Shown here: one piece after another, positions 1 to 8,082 of the stretch
How positions within the stretch are numbered: the stretch's first letter is position 1
How the letters are laid out: each line of letters begins with the position of its first letter
The notes under the pieces: generated by a model
What the model saw: only the letters and a program-made list of their open reading frames with translations
Told to the model about the DNA's origin: nothing
Databases searched by the model: none
NCBI GenBank assembly: GCA_002430605.1
Contig: DJBY01000118.1
Span: forward strand, 1 to 8,082
Length of the DNA: 8,082 nt
Direction of reading: 5' to 3'
Source of the DNA: Opitutia bacterium UBA5964
Lineage (GTDB): Bacteria; Verrucomicrobiota; Verrucomicrobiia; Opitutales; Coraliomargaritaceae
Position numbers and translations under genes: made by a program

Positions 1-1065
1 GCGACGATTCTATTTTCCAGTGGTTCCACCGCTGAGCCCAAGGGCGTGATGCTCAGCCATCATAATTTACTGTCCAACATCGAATCGTTCCGCTCGGTCG
101 TCAGTCCCAAGCGTGACGACGTGATGTTGGCCACCCTGCCGTTCTTCCATTCATTCGGCTACACAGTCACCTTCTGGTTTCCGTTAATATCGGGCATCAC
201 CACCGCCTGCCATACGAATCCGCTCGAAGGCGAAGCGATCGGCAAACTCTCTGAGAAATATAAAGCCTCGATCCTGCTCACCACACCGAGCTTCCTGCTG
301 GCCTATACTCGCAAGATTAAGCCCGAACAATTCGCCAATTTGCATTACGTCTTTACCGGCGCTGAAAAGCTACAGCCACGTATCGCGGCCATGTTTGAAA
401 AGCGCTTTGGCGTGCAACCACTGGAAGGCTATGGAGCGACGGAGCTTTCACCCGTGTGTGCACTGAGCTTACCGAATGTCGAAATCGATAACCTCGAAGA
501 GACTGGTAACCGCGAAGGTCGCCTCGGACGCGCGCTTCCAGGCATGGCGATGAAGATTGTGCATCTGGAAACTGGCGACACCCTCGCCCCTAGCGAAGAA
601 GGCCTCATCTACATTAAAGGCCCGAACGTTATGCGCGGCTACTTGAAGAAGCCGCAGCTGACCGAATCCGTTCTGCACGATGGCTGGTATGATACCGGCG
701 ACATCGGCCTGATGGACACCGATGGTTTCTTCGCCATCACCGGACGTCTCTCACGCTTTAGCAAACTCGGCGGCGAGATGATCTCGCACGGTGCAGTCGA
801 AAAAGCCCTGCAAGAAGCACTCAAGTTAGGGCCTGATGCACTCGCTGTAATCGCAATCGCCGATGAACGCAAAGGCGAGAAGCTCTGCGTGCTGCACACC
901 TCGACGGATCTAAGTGAAGACCGCATTCGCGAAATGCTCAAAGCACTCGAGATACCGAACCTCTGGAAGCCGAACCCCAAGGACTGGCAGGTCGTCGAAG
1001 CACTGCCTCTACTCGGCACGGGCAAGCTCGATTACCGGACGATGAAAGAACATGCGGCAGCGTAA
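1..1065 (+). CDS. Acyl-ACP/acyl-CoA ligase (AMP-binding, Aas-like), 5'-truncated
   Basis: This is the C-terminal 354 residues of an ANL-superfamily adenylating enzyme; the reading frame is open from base 1, so the start lies outside the window. It would activate a fatty acid with ATP to an acyl-adenylate and pass it to ACP or CoA. Visible motifs in window residues: the phosphate-binding loop SSGSTAEPKG (6-15), GYGATE (143-148), WYDTGD (229-234), the hinge region GRLSRFSKLGGEM (248-260), and the catalytic-lysine motif LLGTGK (337-342). The hinge wording and the PLLGTGK ending resemble the ligase half of Aas (2-acylglycerophosphoethanolamine acyltransferase/acyl-ACP synthetase) more than long-chain acyl-CoA ligases. 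The missing N-terminal part could therefore carry a PlsC acyltransferase and/or an MFS domain, but this cannot be seen. It ends 78 bases before the convergent ROK gene and is probably functionally separate from the sugar operon. Confidence 0.9.
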   Translation, partial: ATILFSSGSTAEPKGVMLSHHNLLSNIESFRSVVSPKRDDVMLATLPFFHSFGYTVTFWFPLISGITTACHTNPLEGEAIGKLSEKYKASILLTTPSFLLAYTRKIKPEQFANLHYVFTGAEKLQPRIAAMFEKRFGVQPLEGYGATELSPVCALSLPNVEIDNLEETGNREGRLGRALPGMAMKIVHLETGDTLAPSEEGLIYIKGPNVMRGYLKKPQLTESVLHDGWYDTGDIGLMDTDGFFAITGRLSRFSKLGGEMISHGAVEKALQEALKLGPDALAVIAIADERKGEKLCVLHTSTDLSEDRIREMLKALEIPNLWKPNPKDWQVVEALPLLGTGKLDYRTMKEHAAA

Positions 1066-1086
1066 TTAGCAGATCCTCACCGCTCG

Positions 1087-1154
1087 TGCTGCTGAGGTGG
1101 CAGCATTGCTGCGCCTAGTTCAGCTTGAATACCGCGAGAATTCTTAAACTCGCG
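1087..1154. terminator. Possible hairpins between convergent genes
   Basis: The gap between the convergent ligase and ROK genes holds two inverted repeats. The first is TGCTGC/GCAGCA at 1087-1092 and 1100-1105, with a 7-base loop; its right arm can alternatively pair with GCTGC at 1108-1112. The second is CGCGAG/CTCGCG at 1133-1138 and 1149-1154, with a 10-base loop, and it overlaps the ROK stop codon. Neither is followed by a clear T tract on either strand, so they are not textbook intrinsic terminators. The position between convergent genes is the main argument for a termination role. Confidence 0.3.
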
Positions 1155-2358
1155 ATGAATTGCACCCCAAAGGTGGATTCGTCATCACCGCATCAAAGAC
1201 CGTCGCTAAGCCCCCGCGCAAACAATCCGCTTCGCCATCATTGATCTGCAGCTCCAATTCCTCGGCCATGCTAGGCAGCACTGCAGATTTTAGCGACGCC
1301 TCGATCACCGCCTCGACAGACTGCATCAAACCACCCAGACGACCACCAAGCACAACCAAAGAGGGATTAAAAGTCTGCACCAACTGCGCCAATCCAGCTC
1401 CCAACTGCGCGCCAACCTCCTCCAAAACTTGCAACACCCGAGGATCTTCCGCCGCAGCCAACACTTGAACCGAGTCCAGCCAATCCACTGCACTTTCGCC
1501 CGACTCCGACAAATCAACACCAGCCGCCGCCAACTTCCGACGCACTGCTGCCCCTCCCACTTCAGACACCCAGCAACCACGCTTACCGCAACTGCAAAGA
1601 GCGCCCCCCTCAACAAAAGCCGTGTGCCCCACTTGCCCAGCAAAGCCCTGCTTACCGCGCAACAAAACACCATCCACAAATACGCCGGCAGCCAAACCTA
1701 AGCCTAAGCTCAAATAAATCAAATTGCGCCGCCCCGCCATCGCACCGAAATGATGCACACCCAACGCACCCGCATGCGCCTCATTTTCAACAAATACCGG
1801 CACCTTAAACCGAGTCTGCCACTCCGCCTTCACCGCGACATCACGCCAACCAGAAGTCGGACCATAAGCCAACTCGCCGGCATCACGCCGCACTAAACCA
1901 GCCCACGCCACGCAAACCCCGAAACACCTCAGTCCCTGACGAGAGGCTTGCCTGATCGCAGTCTCGACCAAACTTGCAGCCGCCGCTAATACTTCCACAG
2001 CTGGTGAGTGTGGCTCCACCGAAACACTCTGGCTCAACAACTCTCTCAAGCCAAAATCCGCCATCACAATCGAGATCCGATCCAAATCAATCTCCACTGC
2101 TACCATGCAACCCGCCCGAGGATTTAACTCCAACGACAAGCCAGGACGCCCCGCCCCACCAACCATATATTCAGTCTCGGAGACCAACCCCGATGCGATC
2201 AGAGCTGCGACAATATTAGAAACCGTCGCACGAGTCAGACCTAGGTTAGAGGCAATCTTCGCACGCGAGAGCACGCCCGGCACTCTCAACTGCTCCAACA
2301 CATTGACCGCGTTGAGGCGGCGGATATCACTACGGTCGTATCGCTGTTTGGCTGACAT
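1144..2358 (-). CDS. ROK-family transcriptional regulator (XylR/NagC type)
   Basis: A 404-residue DNA-binding sugar-sensing regulator, the normal length for ROK repressors. A winged helix-turn-helix covers about residues 31-59 (SRAKIASNLGLTRATVSNIV...) with a GGAGRPG wing at 67-73. The ROK domain follows from about residue 84. The structural zinc site is intact: GH at 244-245 and CSCGKRGC at 255-262. The kinase features are lost: the phosphate-binding DxGxT motif is replaced by EIDLDR (89-94), and the catalytic aspartate of the usual ENDA motif is glutamate (ENEAHA, 191-196). It is therefore a sugar-responsive regulator rather than a glucokinase. It is divergent from the four-gene operon and very likely represses it and itself through the palindrome at 2411-2433. 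The start chosen is the ATG at 2358, preceded closely by GGGTAGGG; an in-frame TTG at 2370 would add four residues. The effector is unknown. Confidence 0.9.
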   Translation of the reverse strand: MSAKQRYDRSDIRRLNAVNVLEQLRVPGVLSRAKIASNLGLTRATVSNIVAALIASGLVSETEYMVGGAGRPGLSLELNPRAGCMVAVEIDLDRISIVMADFGLRELLSQSVSVEPHSPAVEVLAAAASLVETAIRQASRQGLRCFGVCVAWAGLVRRDAGELAYGPTSGWRDVAVKAEWQTRFKVPVFVENEAHAGALGVHHFGAMAGRRNLIYLSLGLGLAAGVFVDGVLLRGKQGFAGQVGHTAFVEGGALCSCGKRGCWVSEVGGAAVRRKLAAAGVDLSESGESAVDWLDSVQVLAAAEDPRVLQVLEEVGAQLGAGLAQLVQTFNPSLVVLGGRLGGLMQSVEAVIEASLKSAVLPSMAEELELQINDGEADCLRGGLATVFDAVMTNPPLGCNSSRV

Positions 2359-2486
2359 TTCCCTACCCAAGCACTTATTTGAACTTGCTAAAGCCTGAAA
2401 ATAAAAATTTGTTTGTTTATTAAATAAACTAACTAGCGATCTTTACTGAAACAGACTGCTTCGTCACAGTGTTAACTCCAATCAAT
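2359..2486. promoter_or_regulatory. Divergent promoter region
   Basis: A 128-base gap separates the chosen starts of the divergent ROK gene and the operon. Its centre (about 2397-2437) is strongly A+T-rich against GC-rich flanks, as expected for back-to-back promoters. No convincing sigma-70 -35/-10 pair could be fixed on either strand: TTGTTT at 2409 with TAACTA at 2430 is weak and has a 15-base spacer. Any promoter here would overlap the palindromic operator, consistent with repression by blocking polymerase. No Shine-Dalgarno sequence is seen before the operon's first gene. Confidence 0.55.
2411..2433. promoter_or_regulatory. 23-bp palindrome, candidate ROK operator
   Basis: Two 11-base arms (GTTTGTTTATT and AATAAACTAAC) flank a central A at 2422. 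Ten of eleven base pairs are complementary; only 2414/2430 (T/T) fails. Known ROK regulators of the XylR/NagC type bind long A+T-rich inverted repeats with TTAGTTT/AAACTAA-like arms, and this site fits that pattern. It lies 64 bases from the ROK ATG and 65 from the oxidoreductase ATG, so one dimer could control both directions. No second good copy was found elsewhere in the window. Assignment to this regulator is inference from position and form. Confidence 0.7.
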
Positions 2487-3992
<1,506 letters not shown>

Positions 3993-4021
3993 ATTATATA
4001 ATAGGTAACACAGAATATAAT

Positions 4022-5287
4022 ATGAAAGACACGAAATACTGGATTAGTATACTGACGGCATGTTTGCTTGCTGGCAGCACATCAATAGCAGGCGAATGGA
4101 TTAACCTCTTCAATGGTAAAGACCTCGCACATTGGGAGAATCCTTACGACTGGGGTAAGGCTGAAATCGTGGATGGAGAAATCCACCTCACCACGGAAAA
4201 ATCAAAGTGGTTCCTATCAACCGCACAGGAATATTCTGACTTCATCTTCGAAGTGGAAGTGAAAATGCCTGAGGGCAAATGTAATTCAGGGTTTCTATTC
4301 CGCAGCCACAAATCAAAAAACAGGATGTTTGGCTATCAGGCGGAAGTTGACCCGTCCGACAGAAACTGGTCTGGCGGCCTCTACGATGAGGGACGCCGCA
4401 AATGGTTCATCTCACCGAACCGGGATCATGCAGCATCCACAGAGGAAAGGGAGCAGTCCATCGCTGCATTTAACAAACGCGCCGGCACTTGCTTCAAACG
4501 TCATGGCTGGAACAAATATCGCATCGAATGCCGCGGCGACCATATCAAGATCTCCGTCAATGGCGTCACGACCACAGATATCCATGACCAGGAAGATGCC
4601 AAGGGATACATCGCACTTCAGCACCATGGCGAAAAAGGCCAGATCTACCGCTTTCGTAATATAAGAATAATGGAGCTCACCGCCGATAACACGACCGCCT
4701 GTTCTGGCTCAACCGAATGGACATCTCTATTCGCCTCCGGCGATTTTTCGAATTGGACGAACTTAAACGGCGATGCCGTCACCAAAGGATGGAGCATTGA
4801 AAATGGGATCGTCCACCGACCCAGTAGAGGCGGCGACATCATCACCCGCGAGCATTATGAAAACTTCGAACTACGCTTCGACTGGAAGATATCTGAAGCA
4901 GGCAACAGCGGCGTAAAGTATCGGACCAAAGGCGCGCTTGGACTCGAATACCAAATTCTGGACGACGCCAAACACAGGGACAAAGAAAACCCAACACACC
5001 GCGCGGGTTCACTCTATGAGTTGCAGGCCGCCCCCGACAGCAAACCAATCAAGCCAGTCGGCGAGTGGAATCATGGCCGCATTGTCGCCAACGGCAACAC
5101 CATCCAGCACTGGCTCAACGGCAAGAAAGTTATCGAAATCGAAATCGGCAGCGACGACTGGAATCAGCGCTTCCACAAGAGTAAATACAACAAGCACGAA
5201 GGCTTCGGCAGCTGGACCGGCCCCATCCTCCTGCAAGATCACAACGACGAAGTCTGGTTTCAAAACGTCCAGATCCGCGAACTGTAG
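4022..5287 (+). CDS. Secreted tandem DUF1080 protein (3-keto-glycoside hydrolase/lyase family)
   Basis: A 421-residue protein with an N-terminal signal and two copies of the DUF1080 (PF06439, 3-keto-disaccharide hydrolase) jelly-roll domain. Copy 1 spans about 24-219: it opens with WINLFNGKDLAHW and includes NSGFLFRS (88-95), GGLYDEGRRKW (118-128), WNKYRIECRGDHIKISVNG and GYIALQHHG (195-203). Copy 2 spans about 232-421: WTSLFASGDFSNW, NSGVKYRTK (295-303), LEYQILDD (308-315), GEWNHGRIVANGNTIQHWLNG and ILLQDHND (402-409). The signal could be cut by signal peptidase I after A23 (SIA/GEW); an LTAC lipobox-like motif ending at C14 makes a lipoprotein possible, though the hydrophobic stretch before it is short. 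Characterised members cleave 3-keto-glycosides made by Gfo/Idh/MocA enzymes, which fits the gene just upstream. Which copy is catalytic cannot be told from this sequence. No Shine-Dalgarno site precedes the ATG. Confidence 0.88.
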   Translation: MKDTKYWISILTACLLAGSTSIAGEWINLFNGKDLAHWENPYDWGKAEIVDGEIHLTTEKSKWFLSTAQEYSDFIFEVEVKMPEGKCNSGFLFRSHKSKNRMFGYQAEVDPSDRNWSGGLYDEGRRKWFISPNRDHAASTEEREQSIAAFNKRAGTCFKRHGWNKYRIECRGDHIKISVNGVTTTDIHDQEDAKGYIALQHHGEKGQIYRFRNIRIMELTADNTTACSGSTEWTSLFASGDFSNWTNLNGDAVTKGWSIENGIVHRPSRGGDIITREHYENFELRFDWKISEAGNSGVKYRTKGALGLEYQILDDAKHRDKENPTHRAGSLYELQAAPDSKPIKPVGEWNHGRIVANGNTIQHWLNGKKVIEIEIGSDDWNQRFHKSKYNKHEGFGSWTGPILLQDHNDEVWFQNVQIREL

Positions 5288-5335
5288 TCGCCTCTCCGAC
5301 ACACCTCTCAAGCACATACACACTAGCCCCTCATC

Positions 5336-6964
5336 GTGAGTAACCAAATCGAACAAATTCAATCGATCCAAAGTCGAGGCTTCCTCGGAAAACTAGCTGG
5401 TTACAGTAAAATGACCGGCCCCGGCTGGGTGCAAGCGGCGGTCACCTTAGGCGGTGGCTCTCTCGTCGGCGCGCTCTATCTCGGCATCATTGGCGGATAC
5501 GAATTCCTCTGGCTGCAGCCACTTGCGATGCTGTGCGGCATCATCATGCTATCAGCCATTTCCTACGTCACGCTCTCATGCGAAGAACGCCCGTTCCGAG
5601 TTATGCAAAAAAAGGTATCTCCAACGCTCGCCTGGAGTTGGTTGATCGCAACGGTGGTTGCCGATACCGTATTTTGCGCCGCGCAGTTCTCACTCGGCCG
5701 TGGTGCGATAGAGGACAACTTAGGCTTCACGCCCGGCCCCTATGTGATCACTGGCTCTTTATTCGTCATCGCACTCTCACTGATCGCGATTTCTCAGAAA
5801 AACGACCGCGCCTCCCGCCTCATCGACAACCTACTCAAGGGTCTCGTCGCGGTCATCGTGCTCGCCTTCATGGGGGTCGTCGTGACCCTCATTAAGAATG
5901 GTGCCGTATCGTGGGGCAGCCTATTTGCCGGCCTCATCCCTGATTTTTCAGCGCTGTTCAGACCGACCGATCAAATTGCTGCCGCCATCGCTGCGACAGG
6001 CGAACATGCCGCTTACTGGACAGAGTATGTCACCTCCGAACAAAGGACTAAGATCATCGCCGCTTTCGGCACCGCCGTGGGCATTAACATGACCTTCTTA
6101 CTGCCCTACAGCCTCAAGAAAAAAGGCTGGGGTAAACAGCACCGTGAACTCTCCCGCTTCGACCTCGTATTGGGACTGTTCGTGCCGTTTATCTTGGGAG
6201 CGTCCGCACTCGTCATTGCATCCGCCGCCTCTTTCCACGCTAAATACGCCGATGTGCTAGCCGAAGACGGCACCCCCTTTCCGCAAATGGAAAAAGCCTA
6301 CTACAAAGTGTTGGACGGCAGCTTAGCCACACACAACGAGGCATTCATCACACTCGACGATACAGCCAAGAACGTGACTCGTGCTGCCGCTCCCTTGGCA
6401 GAGAAACAGCTCGCCGCCATGCTCTCCAACCGCGACTCAGTTAATCTCGCGCAATCGCTGGAGCCCTTTCTCGGCAAACATGCGCAAATAATTTTCGGCA
6501 TCGGCGTACTGGCCATGGCCATCTCCACATTGCTCGTGCACATGATGATGAATGGCTACGCGATCAGCGAAGCATTCAACAAAGTCGGCAACGCCAAGCT
6601 CTTCATTATCGGCGCATCGATGCCAGCCATCGCGGGACTATTTTCGCCCTACCTTTGGAGTGGCGGAGCCAAGGCCGCGATGGCCATCCCCGCCTCCGTA
6701 ATCGCCACGACCCTGCTGCCGATTGCTTATCTCGCATTTCTACTTCTGATGAACTCAAAGTCAGCGCTGGGTGATAACTTACCAAAGAACCGTATCCTCA
6801 TTAACACGCTCATGGTTATATCCGCAGGCGTGGCCACATTCGCTTCGGTCTGGGCACTCAGCAACAAAGGCACCCCAGGTATGATCGGCATCGCTGGCCT
6901 AGTGATTCTCGCAGTCATCGGATTACGTGGATTCGCCTCACGAAACAAACAAGCAGCACAATAA
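5336..6964 (+). CDS. Nramp/SLC11-like membrane transporter lacking canonical metal-site motifs
   Basis: A 542-residue integral membrane protein with about 12 predicted helices: roughly 29-52, 56-80, 97-120, 135-153, 165-187, 238-260, 275-300, 383-410, 421-441, 445-472, 486-508 and 513-533. The opening GPGW in TM1, the helix layout and the TM8 stretch are Nramp-like, and automatic annotation would probably call it a divalent metal transporter. However, the TM1 metal motif DPGN is replaced by TLGGGSL (37-43), and TM6 reads AVGINMTFLLPYSL (247-260) with no MPH. An unusually long hydrophilic loop (about 301-382) separates TM7 and TM8. The operon context, between a keto-glycoside-cleaving protein and a sugar dehydrogenase, suggests an organic, sugar-derived substrate; this is inference. 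The start is GTG at 5336: an in-frame stop lies at 5324-5326, and the next ATG (residue 26) would cut close to TM1. The next gene follows 8 bases later. Confidence 0.82.
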   Translation: MSNQIEQIQSIQSRGFLGKLAGYSKMTGPGWVQAAVTLGGGSLVGALYLGIIGGYEFLWLQPLAMLCGIIMLSAISYVTLSCEERPFRVMQKKVSPTLAWSWLIATVVADTVFCAAQFSLGRGAIEDNLGFTPGPYVITGSLFVIALSLIAISQKNDRASRLIDNLLKGLVAVIVLAFMGVVVTLIKNGAVSWGSLFAGLIPDFSALFRPTDQIAAAIAATGEHAAYWTEYVTSEQRTKIIAAFGTAVGINMTFLLPYSLKKKGWGKQHRELSRFDLVLGLFVPFILGASALVIASAASFHAKYADVLAEDGTPFPQMEKAYYKVLDGSLATHNEAFITLDDTAKNVTRAAAPLAEKQLAAMLSNRDSVNLAQSLEPFLGKHAQIIFGIGVLAMAISTLLVHMMMNGYAISEAFNKVGNAKLFIIGASMPAIAGLFSPYLWSGGAKAAMAIPASVIATTLLPIAYLAFLLLMNSKSALGDNLPKNRILINTLMVISAGVATFASVWALSNKGTPGMIGIAGLVILAVIGLRGFASRNKQAAQ

Positions 6965-6972
6965 TATTTAAT

Positions 6973-8019
6973 ATGAACTTCGGAATTATCGGCACAGGCA
7001 TGATCGGTGGCTTTCACGCCAAAGCCATTGCAGCCATGACAGGCGGCGAACTCATCGGTGCAGCTGATCGCGTGCTTGAACGCACGCAGGCTTTCGCCAA
7101 GCAATACAACACCAAGGCCTACGACTCGGTCGAAGCCATGCTGGCCGACCCCGAGATCGACATCGTCACCATCGGCACGCCATCGGGCGCTCACTTCGAT
7201 CCCGCGATGGCCGCAATCGAAGCAGGTAAACACGTCATTATCGAGAAGCCACTCGAAGTCACCATCGAGCGTATTGACCAAATGATCGGGGCCGCCGCGG
7301 CCAAAGGCGTGACCCTAGCCGCGGTGCTGAACCGCCGCTTCCACCCCGGCATGGATGCGTTCAAAAAGGCCGCCGACTCAGGACGTTTCGGTAAGCTCAC
7401 CTCCGCCTCGGCCTATGTTAAATGGCATCGCGACCAAGCCTACTACGACTCCGCCGCATGGCGTGGCACATGGGCACTCGACGGCGGCGGTGCATTGATG
7501 AATCAATCCATTCACACCATCGACGCACTGCTCTACCTAGCAGGTTCGGTTAAATCCGTGCAAGCCAACACCGCCTGTCTCGCTCACACCAATATCGAAG
7601 TCGAAGACATCGCCGTTGCGATTGTCGAATTTGAAAGCGGCGCGCGAGGCGTCATCGAAGGCAGCACCTGCACCTGGTCGAAGGACGGACACCCTGCCCG
7701 CGTGCAACTCGCCGGCACCGAAGGCTCCGTGTTCCTAGCCGATGAAGCCTTTGAAATCTGGGACTTCATGAACGAAACGGACGAAGACGAAACCATTCGC
7801 GCTCAATTCATGCAGAGCAGCGACACTGGCCTCGGCGCGAACGACCCGAGTGCGATCAGCTTCTACCAGCATCAGCGCAACTTCGAAGAAATCGTCAACG
7901 CCATCCAAGAAGGCCGCGAACCCACAACAGGCGCCGGCGAAGCACGCAAGAGCGTCGAGCTAATCCAAGCCATCTACAAGTCAGCTCGAAACAACGGCGC
8001 GAAGGTCGAACTCAGCTAA
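6973..8019 (+). CDS. Cytoplasmic Gfo/Idh/MocA family dehydrogenase
   Basis: A 348-residue dehydrogenase of typical length for inositol 2-dehydrogenase-like members, without a signal peptide. The Rossmann fold begins at once: GIIGTGMIGGFH (4-15). Strand beta-2 ends in AADR, and the acidic D32 favours NAD over NADP. TPSGAH (69-74) and the catalytic-lysine motif EKPL (91-94) follow. The conserved GGGALMNQSIHTIDAL (171-186) supplies H181 and D184; asparagine (N177) stands where many relatives have aspartate in the GGGxxxDxGxH pattern. It is only distantly similar to the exported oxidoreductase at the start of the operon and is not a recent duplicate. As the cytoplasmic partner it may reduce an imported keto sugar, regenerating the parent sugar; direction and substrate are inference. 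Its ATG is 8 bases after the transporter stop, so translation is probably coupled. No Shine-Dalgarno site is seen. Confidence 0.9.
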   Translation: MNFGIIGTGMIGGFHAKAIAAMTGGELIGAADRVLERTQAFAKQYNTKAYDSVEAMLADPEIDIVTIGTPSGAHFDPAMAAIEAGKHVIIEKPLEVTIERIDQMIGAAAAKGVTLAAVLNRRFHPGMDAFKKAADSGRFGKLTSASAYVKWHRDQAYYDSAAWRGTWALDGGGALMNQSIHTIDALLYLAGSVKSVQANTACLAHTNIEVEDIAVAIVEFESGARGVIEGSTCTWSKDGHPARVQLAGTEGSVFLADEAFEIWDFMNETDEDETIRAQFMQSSDTGLGANDPSAISFYQHQRNFEEIVNAIQEGREPTTGAGEARKSVELIQAIYKSARNNGAKVELS

Positions 8020-8028
8020 GCGTCTACA

Positions 8029-8082
8029 GAAGATTACCAGTAAGATTAAGATTAAAAAGACAGCACCTTCATACCTTCATAC
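8029..8082. repeat. Short direct repeats at the window end
   Basis: The 63 bases after the last gene contain no gene. They hold AAGATTA three times (8030-8036, 8042-8048, 8048-8054, the last two overlapping with a 6-base period) and a perfect tandem 8-mer ACCTTCAT at 8065-8072 and 8073-8080, followed by AC, so the tandem run may continue beyond the window. No hairpin terminator is seen. These may be chance low-complexity intergenic DNA. Confidence 0.4.

Noticed and set aside
1160..2398. Several plus-strand open frames across the ROK gene
   Set aside because: The minus-strand ROK protein has complete domain structure; the plus-strand frames give low-complexity Pro/Ser/Thr-rich translations without motifs.
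2469..2486. GTG at 2469 as start of the exported oxidoreductase
   Set aside because: It has no ribosome-binding site and only adds six residues before a compact Tat signal that starts naturally at the ATG at 2487; it remains a possible alternative.
3997..4021. Two perfect TATAAT hexamers (3997-4002 and 4016-4021) before the DUF1080 gene, possible internal promoter
   Set aside because: No matching -35 element was found at the right spacing (AGAATT at 3974-3979), the second hexamer abuts the ATG, and such hexamers are expected by chance in an A+T-rich gap.
6727..7281. 184-residue open frame on the minus strand spanning the transporter/dehydrogenase junction
   Set aside because: It lies antisense to two well-supported genes with clear family motifs, has no recognisable domain and looks like a shadow of GC-rich coding sequence.

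Overview
This window looks like a carbohydrate-catabolism locus from a Gram-negative, probably marine bacterium, most likely a Verrucomicrobiota member (Opitutae/Puniceicoccales-like) or a relative in the PVC group. That placement is inference from gene content: a Tat-exported Gfo/Idh/MocA oxidoreductase, a tandem-DUF1080 secreted protein, a ROK regulator, and translation starts without Shine-Dalgarno sites. No rRNA or marker gene is present to confirm it.

Layout. Bases 1-1065 hold the 3' part of an AMP-forming acyl-ACP/acyl-CoA ligase of the Aas type, cut by the window edge and probably unrelated to the rest. It converges on a ROK-family transcriptional regulator on the minus strand (1144-2358), with a 78-base gap holding two small hairpins. 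The ROK gene is divergent from a four-gene plus-strand operon. The divergent gap contains a 23-bp near-perfect palindrome (2411-2433), centred midway between the two chosen start codons, which is the obvious candidate operator.

The operon is: (1) a Tat-exported Gfo/Idh/MocA oxidoreductase (2487-3992); (2) a secreted protein with two DUF1080 / 3-keto-disaccharide hydrolase domains (4022-5287); (3) a 12-TM Nramp/SLC11-like membrane protein (5336-6964) in which the metal-binding motifs of TM1 (DPGN) and TM6 (MPH) are not recognisable; (4) a cytoplasmic NAD-type Gfo/Idh/MocA dehydrogenase (6973-8019). The gaps are 29, 48 and 8 bases, with no terminator seen between genes.

Working model (inference): the exported oxidoreductase oxidises a ring hydroxyl, probably C3, of a glycoside; the DUF1080 protein cleaves the activated 3-keto-glycoside; the Nramp-like protein carries the product inward; the cytoplasmic dehydrogenase reduces or otherwise processes it; and the ROK protein represses the operon until a sugar appears. 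The new part is the transporter: an Nramp-fold protein that has apparently lost its metal site and sits in a keto-sugar operon. No gene-free stretch longer than 300 bases occurs. No RNA genes, insertion sequences or CRISPR arrays were seen.
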